The translations under genes were made by a program, and so were the position numbers. DNA of 29,051 bases from Psilocybe azurescens (lineage: Eukaryota > Basidiomycota > Agaricomycetes > Agaricales > Agrocybaceae), in the NCBI GenBank assembly GCA_023853785.1, contig JAJIRX010000995.1, forward strand, positions 1-29,051, written 5' to 3'. The notes below the pieces were generated by a model, which made no database searches, had not been told where the DNA came from, and saw nothing but the letters and a program-made list of their open reading frames with translations. Below, in pieces: positions 1 to 11,472 of this stretch; the stretch's first letter is position 1, and every line of letters begins with the position of its first letter.

Positions 1-454
1 AGGAAGCATTCATTATCAATGACCACCGTATCAAACTGCTTCGCATATATCACAAATTTTCGACACGGGCATCAGAGCTTGTATGATATGCCCACGCTAG
101 TTTGACAAGTAATCTTCTAATGTCGGAATATAAATTCACCGAAGGCTTATGTACATATTTCTGAGCTCGGAGAGTCAAACGCCTGAGGCAAACACAATCT
201 CATACCTGGCAGTCGTGGCTTCAGGCACACATACCTCGATCTTTGACGAGGGTCATTTTATGACACACAGAATGAATTCCTGTGGACCCACCCCTGTCAC
301 GTAAAGTCGGCCATGTTGTAGCTTTCTATACATTCCGTTACGGCTGATCATTCAAGCTCGGACTTGTTTCGTTTTCGAGCATACAATGAATGGCACGCGA
401 AATCGAATCTTCTTCAAACCCATGAGTTACGTATGGCTATATATGCAACATACT
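1..454. other. upstream intergenic sequence
   Basis: No open frame with splice signals or recognisable motif is seen here on either strand. The last part is the likely promoter region of the lectin gene that follows. Confidence 0.4.
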
Positions 455-462
455 GTATAAAA
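455..462 (+). promoter_or_regulatory. TATA box of the lectin gene
   Basis: A TATAAAAG octamer lies about 60 bases upstream of the ATG at 523. This spacing fits a short 5' leader and a regulated, TATA-driven promoter. No other upstream element was identified. Confidence 0.55.
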
Positions 463-522
463 GCTTGATCAAAGAATACAGGAGTTCCATATCCTTCCCA
501 GATTTCATCACTCACCGAAGCA

Positions 523-1748
523 ATGGTTGCCATTACCAACAACGTGTATACTCTCGTTAACAGAAAGTCCAACGGCGATACGAATGTTGTCCTCGATATT
601 TACCAAGGTGTGCATTTATCAATCTGTGTCCCATTTCTTCCTTGGCTTATTTCTTTCTACATATTAGGACGCCGTGCAAATGGAACACCTAGTCATATCT
701 GGGCTGAGACCGACACACAAGATATTTTCAACCAACAGTGGCTTCTGAAAGAGGTCGACGGCAAGCCAGACGTCTATACGTTGCGCAACCTACGCACTGG
801 AACCTATCTTGACTTGAGCAATGGCTCAAGTGCTAATGGGACTCAGGTCCAGGGCTGGTCGTCAGCAGAAGGATCCGCTTATGCAAGCAATCAGCAATGG
901 AAGATAACCACTGACGGCACGTACTACCGGTAAGATTATGAATTTATTGACATTTTGAACGCTTATTCACACATCCCTTTGCAGACTCCAGAACGTCTCT
1001 GGAAAGACTTATCTTGATCTTTTGGGGAATGCTACTACCAACGGTATGGAATGACCCATAACTATAAATATTGATACTGAATACTTTTGTGTTTCTTTAG
1101 GCACCAAAGTACATGGCTGGGCAAAGGCCAATGTCGAAACCCAAGACTGGCTCCTCCGTCGAGTTAGCCGTACTGGAACCGAGATCAGGGCCATACTTGC
1201 CAATAATCCTTACATTGGCAAAGACTTCAAAAGCTACCTTCAAGATGGATTGTACGATTTTCTGTCTTTCACAAATTCTTGTCTCCGGTGCGCCTGCTCG
1301 TAGGTATGTAGTACTCCCGAAGACTGTCCGCGATAGCGTATACAACGGCACCGGACTTCGCACCACTACATGGCGCCCGGATATATTCGACTGTAGGTGG
1401 AGTACTCTTCACGAAATTCCTAAACGGATGTCTAAGCGATTCTGTTCAATTGCATAGGTGACGACTTTGCTTTTGTCTCGAAGGGTGAGGTTGCTAGATG
1501 GGGTAACAGTTTCCTCGGTGCCGATGTGAGCCAATTAGTTTTCGCTCATTGATACACATGTCACTGATATAACACTCTGACAGGGCGTTGCTATTCTCTG
1601 GGGTGTGATGTTCGGGACCAATGGGCAATCTGGGCATGCATACAATTGGTATTTAAATAAGGAGCTCGACAGTATCATGTTCTTTGAGCCCCAGAACGGA
1701 CAAGAGTCGACTAACATCGGCTACAACGGGTTCTTCGCCATTTTCTAA
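523..1748 (+). CDS. MOA-type chimerolectin: ricin-B trefoil plus papain-like C-terminal domain
   Basis: Seven exons join in phase: 523-607, 668-929, 985-1043, 1101-1251, 1304-1392, 1458-1525 and 1584-1748, giving about 292 residues, close to the 293 of Marasmius oreades agglutinin (MOA). Introns are 52-65 nt. Residues 1-155 form a beta-trefoil with three QxW-type repeats, QQW at 51-53, QQW at 104-106 and QDW at 150-152, as in glycan-binding ricin-B lectins. The C-terminal half matches the MOA protease/dimerisation domain: Cys216 in a CDDF motif, His256 in GHAYNW and Glu273 in FEPQNG fall where MOA has its Cys-His-Glu triad. There is no signal peptide, so it is probably cytosolic, as other fungal defence lectins are. 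MOA itself binds Gal-alpha-1,3-Gal glycans and harms nematodes; glycan specificity here is unknown. The frame is unbroken, unlike several neighbours. Family assignment is strong; activity is inferred. Confidence 0.93.
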
Positions 1749-2030
1749 TCCAAGCGAAATCGTCTTCCTTTCGAAATTATGCTTTTATATGGTGGAGACC
1801 TGGTCGTTAGTGTGCGAGTAGTTTTCTAAACAGTTTGCCAGGATAGATAGGCTGTTGATATGATTCTTGGTAGACCACCGTACTATATGTTTTCAATCCA
1901 TTGACATGTTTTCATACTGCTATGATAATTCAGGTTCTTCCGTGTGATAATTGAGGTCGAATCATTGGATTCATTTGTTAGTTCATCTTTCAGTGCCACG
2001 ACGACTTGGAAATAATGTAAACGCCCTTTA
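1749..2030. other. 3' flank of the lectin gene
   Basis: AT-rich sequence with no coding signal recognised. It presumably holds the 3' UTR of the lectin gene and the 5' flank of the next possible gene. Confidence 0.35.
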
Positions 2031-2541
2031 ATGGATTTCTTGATTCCGTTGATAACATCTGTTGATTACAATACACTCTACTGTCTCAACAGACCTAATA
2101 ATACTGAACGACGACAGTGGTCATATCCCGGCATTACTCATGTTGTTCTCATTTCCAGGAATTTGAACATTGACAGTCAGAAATCATTGTTAGAGGCAAT
2201 TATAAAGACAGCGTTCGAGGTGCATAAGAAGACGTGCGAGGTTCTTCTATTCGGCTTGATGAACTATTCGAAGATCAGCCGAATGTATTACCTTGCGGAG
2301 ATTATTCAAGACGCAGAAATGATCACGGAATACATGCACTACAGGCAATCAACGTTCTTCAAAGGGGATTGCATAATGCATGGGTACGCTCATCGCACGA
2401 GCAGAGGGAACGATTGTCTTCACTACAAAGTGATCCAAGATTCGATTGTACATACATTCGTTTGCCGGTGAGTACGGCGTATGAATTCCTCACGACTTTA
2501 ATTGGTCATTTTTGTAGGAATCCTCGTCTGAGGAGATCTAA
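2031..2541 (+). CDS. possible small spliced gene, unknown product
   Basis: I do not recognise this protein. Support comes from splice signals that agree in phase. An exon after a TTTCCAG acceptor (2159-2219) is followed by a 59-nt intron (2220-2278), an exon at 2279-2467 coding 63 residues, a clean GTGAGT donor, a 50-nt intron ending TTTTTGTAG, and a short last exon (2518-2541) ending in TAA. The main exon is hydrophilic, with an Arg/Glu-rich stretch around RSSHEQRERLSS. The 5' end is uncertain. An ATG at 2031 opens a frame that reads straight into the first exon, but an upstream exon joined at 2159 is equally possible. There is no membrane segment or recognised domain. It could be a real orphan gene, a degenerate copy, or chance. 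Confidence 0.35.
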
Positions 2542-3435
2542 TGATTCATTCCATCTCCGCTCGTTGAGTTCCTGCGGCGACATTCTTCCACTGCAGTAGA
2601 AAAAATGAACGGTTGCGGAATAGAAACAGAGATACTTGCGAGAACCTCTCATCTATGACTGACTTCATTACAAACTGTATTTTTGTGGTCGTCATGTTGA
2701 ACAAGGAATGGAATGATATATTTAACGATTGGAATAGGTGTGGGATCTCAACATCGTTCAAGCGGAGATTCAAGACACAAATCCCACGTGTACGACTTGC
2801 AGCGTGCCAAACTTAAGGTCTAAAGCAGGACCCGGGAAGCTCCACCAAAGGCTTGCCCACTTTTGAGGATTTAAGGGCCTAATAATCGAAAAGCTTTGTC
2901 CGTTTTTGGTGGATTTGATGGCGGGAGGAAAAGCAGAATCATCATATGTCAAAAATATGTTCTGTTTTGTAAGCACCTTTCAGGGCGGCATTTGCTTCAT
3001 CAAACGAATCTCACCATCATACGAGTATTCCGTTCTCTTTCACCAACTTGAAATTTCGTATAATTTGTGGTCAAGCCTGAGAAGCACGTTGTATAGCATG
3101 AAATTACACAAATCCCTTCCTTTAATCTTTCCCCGGGCATGATCATTTGAACTTTCCTTCTGCTCGCAATCAGTGTACCGGGATGCAAGATAAAGATGCG
3201 CTCGAAGGCTCTCAAAGCACACGATGGGGTAAAATCAGAATAAATGACGAGAGATTAAACGTAAGTGTCATGCACGAAATCGTTCTCTAAAGTATTAGAC
3301 TCATCGCCTTCACGACCAGGGCGACACCGAACGAATTCCAGAATCTACATTTATCACCATTGTTGAGCACTTATACTCTATTATTCAGACTGTAATTGCA
3401 TCGGTACCTAACCAATTGATTCAAAACGCTGTTCT
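2542..3435. other. intergenic, no gene recognised
   Basis: Open frames of 60-80 codons occur on both strands but show no recognisable motif and no matching splice signals. The right part must hold the 3' UTR and terminator of the HET gene on the minus strand. Confidence 0.35.
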
Positions 3436-5595
3436 TTACGCTAGGACTATTTCTTTCCAGACCTTTCCTGGAGGAAGAACATGCTCTACACAATCCTGAA
3501 AGAGGATACCAATACCTCTTCTCTCCGCCACCACCTCTTCTTCTACGGATGTAATAAGCATAACCCAATGGAAAGGCCTCTCGAGCGTGATGGAATCATT
3601 GAAAAAATCATCATACTTATCCATCGTCGAGAGAAGGATGAGTTCGTGGGGGCCCTTGGAGTTCTCCATGACTTTCGGATTATCGAATTTGATCCCTCCA
3701 CATTCTTGTCCTTCTGAGCCTAAAGAGGATTCACCATTGCCCAGTCAGAGCTTTCTGGTGGATTCCCAAATCCTTGCATGAGAACTGTATATGCAAAGAA
3801 GTGGAGGAAGTGGTATTGGCGTTTTCCATCTCCCGCAGAATGATCTCCTCGCGACGGACATCGGAGGTGCTTGGTTTGGTTTGCAGGCCCCCAGTGAGGC
3901 GTCCGCATGTACTCGACCATAGGGATCGTTCGGACTGGCTCTATAACCTATGTGTTGGACGTCCGGCTTGCCGTACTTGAGTTCCGAGTCAAGGTCCCAC
4001 ACCAGCTCCAGTTTGGCCGATGTTGGAATACGCTTGTACCATACGATGTAGGTCTGATTTTGGAGCCAGACATTAGTGGTTTCTGGATCTTTACAGGACC
4101 TGCCATAACCGTCTCGTATACACTCCCACCCTGCCCACGACCAGCTCGGAAACCCCTTCTCGGCGACCGGGGTTGGCTGTGGCTCGGGGAAAGTTGTCCC
4201 AGCACAGCAGACAAATGTCGAAGGAGGACGTGAACAGTCCCTCAAGAGTCCCGGATCTGGTGTGGGCGGACAGGAAGCGGAGGATCCCTGTAAGGGCATG
4301 GATGGTATCGGACTGTTTGGTAAGTTTGCGGTCTGCGTAACGGAAGAGTTGGGAGACATAGGCTGCCAGTGGTTGTGGTTCGGTATCAGCGAGGAAGTTG
4401 ATCAGGCCGCCTGAATGAAGGACTTCGTTGATGGCGGAAGGAAAATTGTCGTATATGGTGTCCTCGCTCATGCAAGTTGTACGACAGCGGAAATAAATAC
4501 GGTTTTCGGTGAAAATTATGGTTCGATGGGACAGAACCAGCTCCTGCAGACTAAAGATCATTCAAATAACTTTATGTATATGGGTATGAGAATTCGACTC
4601 ACGTCCATCCGCGGGTTGTATGTGCACCTCTCATGTCATTGTACACCCCGGTTGTCGCCGTCATTTTGACTCCAGGTAGAACTTCAACGATCTTTTGACG
4701 TACTTCTCGAGATCCAGGATGCAGCCCAGGTAATCCGGCGTTGGCATCCACCCCATGGGCAGCGATAATTGTAAATACAGCGCACTGATAAACGAGATCC
4801 ATATGCGCGATTCCGTCAAACATATCATCGTCGTGATCTTGGATAAGGCAGAGACTATCGACCCATAGGTATCGCTCGCCGATTAGCCGTACCAAATCAA
4901 TAGCGTCCTGGATTGTCTTCGGAAGTTTATCTCTAAGAACACGTAGTACACCTTTTGTACCAAGCTCTGTTACAGTGCTTTTGAGCAAACGGGTGGACGG
5001 CACAACGCCACCCCAGACGTAGCTCAAGGCAAGATAGCGATACCCAGGGGCGGCTTCGACAATGCACTCATCTATGATATCAATGACTCGGAAAACCTTC
5101 ACCCCGACTTCGCCCTCGGACGCTTGGATGACCCCACGCTTCGGCGTACACGGCTCTCCATGATGAGCCTCACAGACCGACATCCATTTCTTGATCATTG
5201 CAGGATCTATGGTGTCGTGTACTGCACGCGCAGACCCATACGGCGATAACGCGGTTTCCTCATTCAAAAATGCTAGATTGTCCCCGTCGGTGCTGTAAAA
5301 GAAGCCACCTTTCTTCTTCCATTCGATGGTCACATCGTCTATGTCTGTACCATACCGACCAAGGAATGGTATCAGTAATTCACAGGATGGGCAGGGGTTC
5401 CATTTTAGCTTTGCGATTTATATCGTCCCAGTTTCCGAGTGGGTATTTGATGGGTTCTCGGTTGTTGTTAGTACTCGATAAGTCGAGTGTTTGGCGAACA
5501 TCACAGAGAGGCGCAACACCAGTCGACTACAGAATTTGAATGTATGAGGCATCTTACAGTAGAAATATATTCGTAAGACTGACCTGAGTACTCAT
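3436..5595 (-). pseudogene. HET-domain protein gene with broken reading frame
   Basis: The minus strand encodes the heterokaryon-incompatibility (HET) domain in order: LALSYVWGG (about 5010-5040), KTIQDAIDLV, RYLWVDSLCLIQD (4836-4872), then TRGWT/LQEL across an intron at 4551-4602. A downstream GFPSWSWAGW motif (about 4130-4160) and a C-terminal GPHELILLS ... KEIVLA end typical of Agaricomycete HET proteins (stop at 3436-3438) follow. The chosen start is the ATG at 5595, with a 12-nt first exon joined across a 57-nt intron (5527-5583; donor CAG|GTCAGT). HET proteins act in non-self recognition and programmed cell death after hyphal fusion. Three frame changes lack a convincing intron: an AAAA run at 5403-5406, a region near 4150-4215, and another near 3780-3920. 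A junction near 3720 has an acceptor-like CTTTAG but no good donor. This is a decaying gene or one carrying assembly indels; family identity is secure. Confidence 0.82.
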
Positions 5596-8335
5596 CCTAC
5601 ACTGTGATAGAGCTTGTCACTGATATACTGAAATTCAAATAGGAAGTGAGGCAAGAGAGGTGAAAAGATATCAAATCAGCTATAAATGGTCCGCAACACC
5701 CAAACGTCAGATTCGGCGCTGATAATCACGATATGAATATCACCATAGATCATTGTCACTTTTATATGGTACTATAATTGGCCTTTTGACTCTCCAAAGG
5801 CTCTCCAAGAGGATCGAGTCTCTTTGTTCCCAGAATGATCGGATAGGAGGAGGGTCGGGTCCACCGAATTTCCTACACAGCAATTTTCCGTGAGACGAAA
5901 TTTACACTGCCGTCCAATCCGGCGTTGTATCTGACGACGGCTAAAAATAAAACAGCAGCTGAACATAGCCCATGCTGCGGGGCCACACCAGCTGCTTCAG
6001 CGCCACCCATCCTGCCATATACCCAACGTCTTCGGTAAGAGCACGCCCAGATCACACAATGATTCGAAAAACAAGACGCCATATTTTTAGAGCCTAGACG
6101 CCAATACACTCTAGTGTATTACTCGGACCTCAGAAGCAGCAGCGCCATACACTCTAATAAATGAAACGAGTGAAAAGGCGCCCGTCGCGCATATGTATAT
6201 ACAGATGATCGCACCATGCTCGCTGTCCTTCGTTCATTTGCGATGGAGAATAAGAATAAGTGCCACGTAGAGAAACAACGGACCATGGGTATCAAGTCTT
6301 GGTCTGGTGCTGCACATCGATGTATACATATACGTGTGCAGTGGAGCTGCGCTGGTCCGATATTGATGACTCCGATAACACTCGGCGCCATTCCGTTCTT
6401 CCGTTCTTCCATTCTTTTATTTGACGAACTGAGTGATGTCGGACTCGGACTGTAGACTGTAGGTGACCGCTATATGCGCACTTCCAGCGTAACGAAGGGG
6501 CACCGATATCTCATATGGGCGCATGATAGCATAGCACGGCACTCACGTAGAACCAGGCTAACAGTCTACAGAAAAGGAAGAAACAGTTCAGACTATCCCG
6601 GGCAAGTCTGATCGTTTTTAATTAGACTACCATCGCGCCAAATCTAAATGGCTATGAGCGATTACGAGTGATTACGAGTACGCAGGTGAGGACTTGTAGC
6701 GCTTCAGCCAGTTGCGACACGGCGCCGGCGATCTTTCATGCGGCTTGGGTCGCGAGTCACGATGGTGATGGTGCTGCAGATCGTGTGTTTTGTTTCGCGG
6801 GGTGTTATGTTATGCATGCCCTAACACAACAGGCTCATTATAGTTGGGCGGAAGTATGGCTTGAATAAGTGCAAGACGAAGCGGGACGGACGCTATTTAC
6901 GCCGCAGACGCATACGCAGAGATAAGCAGTAAAAAACCAACAACGGGAATTTGAAGCAGCGCACGGTGGGGCCCTACAGAAGATCATTTTTACGTGAAGG
7001 AGTGTCCCTGAGAAAGGAATGATTAAAGTGTCGTAACGCATGTCAATACATCCGGGACATGTCCCAACAAACATGTGGACTATCTGTCGAATACATAGCA
7101 ATCGCGTTGGGAGATGCGATGCGATTGAGCAAATAGGAGACTTGTGAGTATTTCAGAGCATTCCGCAGCACTCTTTCGGTGCAGATTATGATGGTGCTTT
7201 CAGCGATGGATGTGAGATGTAGGGGCTGAGTGGCCCCGTCATCGTGTGAACGGGACGAATATTTGAGGAGAGCAGATCGTCGTGCCATTTCCTTGAGTGT
7301 TTTACACTCCGATGAGGAAATTCGAAGATAATATTGGGCGTGGAGATATGGACTAACACCGTGACGACGAATGTAAGTGCGCTGAGTCGTTGAAGGCGGC
7401 ACATGGCACCTTGTCGCCATGATTGAGTGTAGGCAACCGCATGTCAAAGCGACGTGAGATGCTGATCTATAGGCAAGGGCAATGATACAAGAGAAAAGGT
7501 TGGGCCACCAAAGGAAGATGTTCGACGATAGCTATGTCATCATTGCGATGAGGAGTGTTCTAGTCTTTGTTAAAGGGTTACCTGGAACCCTCTAGAGTCA
7601 CGCATGGATATAGACTGCCGCAGTGTATCCAGAATGTCAGCAGAGAGCGATCGAGAGCTGAGGACAAGAAGAGGACCACTGTCCAACACAATTGATAAAG
7701 AAGCCAGTAAGCTGGAGATGAGAGCACAGTCGGATAAAGCACGGCAGACGACGCACGAGGCAGACCAAGAACCAACGCCGAAGTAACAGCGGCGACTGTG
7801 ATGCTCACAGAATCCATTACTTCATCCTGGATACACCACGGCGATCACATGTCATGCGAGTTGAAGGGGAATCTGGAGGAACAAAGAGGAGAACAGTGAC
7901 AGTGGTAAAAACGATGGCTATGCTGTGTCAAGAGGATTACTCACTAAATAGTCACCAAGCCTCTCTGAGTACAAACAAGAACAGCCTCAATGTCAAACAA
8001 CAACGATTGACGGGTTCTCCAACATGAAAAAAAAATCAAACATAGGAACAACACAGGAGTGACTGAAAAAACAAACACAGGTAGGGCGCAAGAAAGATGG
8101 CGATGATGACGTTTCATGCAAGCAAGTACAAACAACGACGGGTGAGAAAGACTGACGATGATCCTCTTGTTTTCCCGTCTGTCAGCCAGGAGCTGTGCTT
8201 GGATTACAAGCGATTCAAATACAACGCTATCTCTTATTATCATTTCTGTTTCTAGGTGGTCACTCGTTCTGTGTGCTCTTTTCTCTCATCCATCTCTCAA
8301 CTCTCCGGCGATCTCAGCAATCTAATCGTATATAG
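5596..8335. other. 2.7 kb with no assignable gene
   Basis: This long stretch has only short open frames. One minus-strand frame (7578-7817) is hydrophobic and ends at a good CAG|GTAACC donor, but no partner exon joins it in phase and a second frame over the same bases looks equally coding. A well-formed GTGAGTAA donor and TTTGTTCCTCCAG acceptor occur on the minus strand near 7870-7950, but stops follow in all frames. It may hold a decayed membrane-protein gene. The last 100 bases are CT-rich and look like the leader of the DUF6699 gene. Confidence 0.35.
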
Positions 8336-10346
8336 ATGTACACACCGCCAAACGACAACATGTATATGCCGCCTCACGGTGCGAGCAACGGCGGCGAGCC
8401 GGGGTTCTTCGATGCATTTCCTGGGGCCCGTGGAGGAGGAGGGGCGGGAGGGGAATCCATATCCAAGGTACGTATAAATAACTGATACTCGTGTCGAGTG
8501 TTTTACTGACCACACTCTCCCCTCTTCTCCTTCCCACTCCCACTCTTCTCTACTATCAAATTCATCTGTCTATCCCTGCTCGTACCTCCACTCCAGCTCA
8601 TCGCAGCGGGCACCCCCAGGGCCAGGACACACACCCTACCCAACCCACCCCGTGCAACTCAGCCCATGGACACCCCTCACAGCGCTCCCGCAGCTACAGG
8701 CGGATGGCCATACGGTGGGTACACACCCGCCGGCCCCCCAATGTGGGGTCCTCTACAAACGTCAGGTCCACACCCCGCAAGCCCGTGGGGTCCTCCGCCA
8801 GCGCTTGCCATGGGAGGGGGGAGGGGGAGGCGCCAGTCCGTACCATCCCTATGCACAGTGGGCCCCGGGTGGCTACACCGCGAACGAGGCAGCTGCATCC
8901 GCATTCCCTGGCGCGGGTCCATCCCACCTGTACCAACACCAACACCAACACCAGCACCAGCACCAGCAGCCACAACCACACACACCATACGCAGCGCCTG
9001 GGACGCCGTTCGAGTCATCCGTGGGACAGCCGATCACAGGGGGTTGGTTTGGGCGAGGTGGTGCTGGCGGTGCTGGCGGAGGCGGTGCCGCTGAAGGGGG
9101 TGGTGGGGTATGGGGCGAAAAAACAGGCACGGGCTGGGAGACGCCAGGCTGGGAAGGCGCAGGATGGGACTGGCACGCCGACGAGAAGCGCGCGCGTCAC
9201 CGTGAAAAGGAAAAGGAAAAAGAAAAGAAGAGGAGGAAACGCCAGAGCGGAGAGGATTGGGACGACTGGGACATGCTCGGGTGGAACCTGGAACACAGTT
9301 CTCCGACGTCGGCGATGAAAAGGACGCATTCGCAGGTTCCCCAGCAGGTCAGAAGAAGGCCCTCTTTGCACCGCTCGTCTTCGTGGGGCGCGCATAATGC
9401 GCATAATTCTCCGTGGACGACGTCCAACGCGCATGTCACGCCCGAATATGCGCAAGGTGACCTATACGACGAGAACAACCTGGCAAAAGGCCGAGAGATT
9501 GGCGGCCGGATTATAACCCGCGCCAGGGCCTGTTACCCTCTGTGATGGGTGCGATGGGTGGGTTGGCGAGGAGAGTGTCGAGTGTTAAAGGTGTGTTATG
9601 TTTTTCGTCTGTCCTCTTTTCTTTCCGTCCTTTCCCCTTCTATTCATCCCCTCCCCTCCCATACCTCGTATGCACGAAACGCTCGCTCACCCGCCCCTTC
9701 CCACCGACAGAATACCACGACCCCGTCCGGCGCCAAATACACCCGCTCTTCGACCTCTCTACCCTCTCCCCGCGCTCGCCCTCTCCTTACGCGTCCCCCC
9801 TCCTCGTCCTCCCTCTCCCCGCCGCACCTCACATTCTTCCGCCTCGCGCGGCCGCACAACCCCATCGACCTCCTGCAGCTCGCGACGCACCCGCCGACGC
9901 CCTTCATGCGCCTCGTGCACCCCAAGCTGCCGTGGTACATCGACGTCGTGGAAAGCCGCCCGAACGGCGTGCTGGTCGGCGATGTGCTGGAGCAGGTGGT
10001 GAGGCAGCTGCACGTCAGCGTGAGCGGGCGGCATTACTGGAACGACGTGCTGGGCACGGAAGAGCGGCGCGAGATCGCGCGGGCGTTTGAGGACCGGGTG
10101 CGCGCGTATGGCGAGGGGGAGGGGAGGCGCGCGCGCAGGAAGAGCGCGCGCGGTGGGAGACGGAGCGCAGTGTGTGGGGGACCGCGCCGAGCACGGGGGC
10201 GGCGCGCAGCTGGGCAGGGACAGGGTGGAGGACGTGGTTCGGCGCGGGATCCTGCAGGTGGATTTTCTGGGGAGCAAGTTCTGGCTGGAGGGCTTGTGCG
10301 CGGCCCGAAGGGCGTGTGGGAGATGCGGACTCGTGCTGCCGATTGA
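8336..10346 (+). CDS. DUF6699 protein with low-complexity N-terminus; frame-broken
   Basis: Three exons are clear. Exon 1 is 8336 to about 8468 (donor AAG|GTACGT). Exon 2 ends at 9590 (donor AAAG|GTGTGT). Exon 3 starts at 9711 after CCGACAG. The N-terminal half is Gly/Pro/Tyr/Trp-rich and disordered, with a Gln-His run near 8940 and a Lys/Glu basic run near 9205-9240. Near 9475-9520 the motif RPRDWRPDYNPRQG is readable. Exon 3 opens RRQIHPLF and continues into the DUF6699 core (LVHPKLPWYIDVVE, GVLVGDVLEQVVRQL, VDFLGSKFWLEGL), ending GVWEMRTRAAD. DUF6699 is a fungal domain of unknown function. The frame must shift by one at several places: the G-run near 8819-8833, AAAA at 9485-9488, CCCCCC at 9795-9800, CG repeats near 10128, GGGGG near 10176, and near 10305. 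Motifs resume intact after each break. Confidence 0.78.
8936..8978 (+). repeat. CAN trinucleotide microsatellite
   Basis: Alternating CAA/CAC/CAG triplets in the DUF6699 coding region, read there as a Gln-His repeat tract. Length-variable tracts like this are common in disordered fungal proteins. Confidence 0.75.
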
Positions 10347-11472
10347 TTGATGCTGGGTTGGGTTGAGTTGCGTTGAGTTCTTACACCCCGTCTTGTACGG
10401 TGCGCACACCATGTACATACACACTGGCATGCCGTCGCCGTCGCCGTGTTGCTCCTCAAGTTCCACCTGTTCGCCAACGCCAACGCGCACCCCAATGCCG
10501 CGTGCGGCTAGATCATGCATTCCAATGCCCAATGCGCCACGCCGCGAACCCACAACGTGCATGAACCCGCGGATAGGCCGGCCACTCAGTGCTGCTGTGC
10601 TGTGCGTACGCCAGAATACATTCATGCACACAAGTGACAAGGACGAGTCCATCCAGTCGTTCGTGACGTAATCTGCCGATGAAGCTGGGCTGGGCTGGGC
10701 TGGCTGCTCTTAATCTTGCTCTCGCTCAGGAGAAACTGTGACTCGGCCGACCCAACCCGTCTTCACATGCTATGTATGACATAACGTATATCAGTAAATC
10801 TGCGCATGATTCGGTATACTGTCGTTGTCGTTGTCGTCGCGTTGGGGCAAAGGGCAAAAGCTGTGGCAGACACGAATGTTCGGATCAATTATAACATAAA
10901 ATTATTCTCAAATGCTCCTGAGAACAGGCGCCCGAAGCATCCTAGACTGGTGACCTTTGTATCGAAGGTTGTACTCATACAAGGACCTGCCACAGGTCTA
11001 GAAGCATCCCTTGATGGTACTCGTCGACTACCGAGATTGACCGGATATGAAATGATTAGATCGTTCAATCGTCGTCGCGACGATGAAGTATTCGAATGCT
11101 CTGATTTCATCTGCCATCATTTGTATGTACGCGATGCGTCTATATTTACAACGAAAGTCGTCTAGGTCGCCATGCAGTCGGTCCTGAGAGTTTGTCTCAG
11201 TAGCGGATTCATAAGCTGTCGAAACCTATTTCAGCGGAACCTATGCCACTGATGTTAACGCGTCAATTTACACAGAATGGGATGCCGGGCCAAGTGGTTG
11301 CAGTGAAGAATTTCAGCGTCTAGCGTTGATGGCGCATTTGGAGTTTATCATTATGCCTATAGCGTATATTGCTGTCATGATTATCGTAGTAATTATCGTA
11401 GTACATTTTATTCCCTTCACTCTAATGTCATTTTATATCTCTGATTTGTAGCATCCCCTTTTCTATGTCCAA
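10347..11472. other. intergenic, 3' flanks of two convergent genes
   Basis: The DUF6699 gene (+) and the 7-TM gene (-) converge on this interval. A 119-codon plus-strand frame at 10806-11165 has a hydrophobic poly-Val start encoded by a GTT/GTC repeat, but no family resemblance and no flanking splice signals, so it is not called. Confidence 0.35.

Noticed and set aside
7578..7817. Hydrophobic 79-codon minus-strand frame ending at a CAG|GTAACC donor
   Set aside because: No partner exon joins in phase and a second frame on the same strand looks equally coding, so no gene could be supported.
8677..10652. Long minus-strand open frames opposite the DUF6699 gene (for example 9759-10652, 297 codons)
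   Set aside because: They arise from the high G+C and codon bias of the plus-strand gene; composition is Arg/Pro/Ala repeats with no domain, and plus-strand motifs and introns explain the region.
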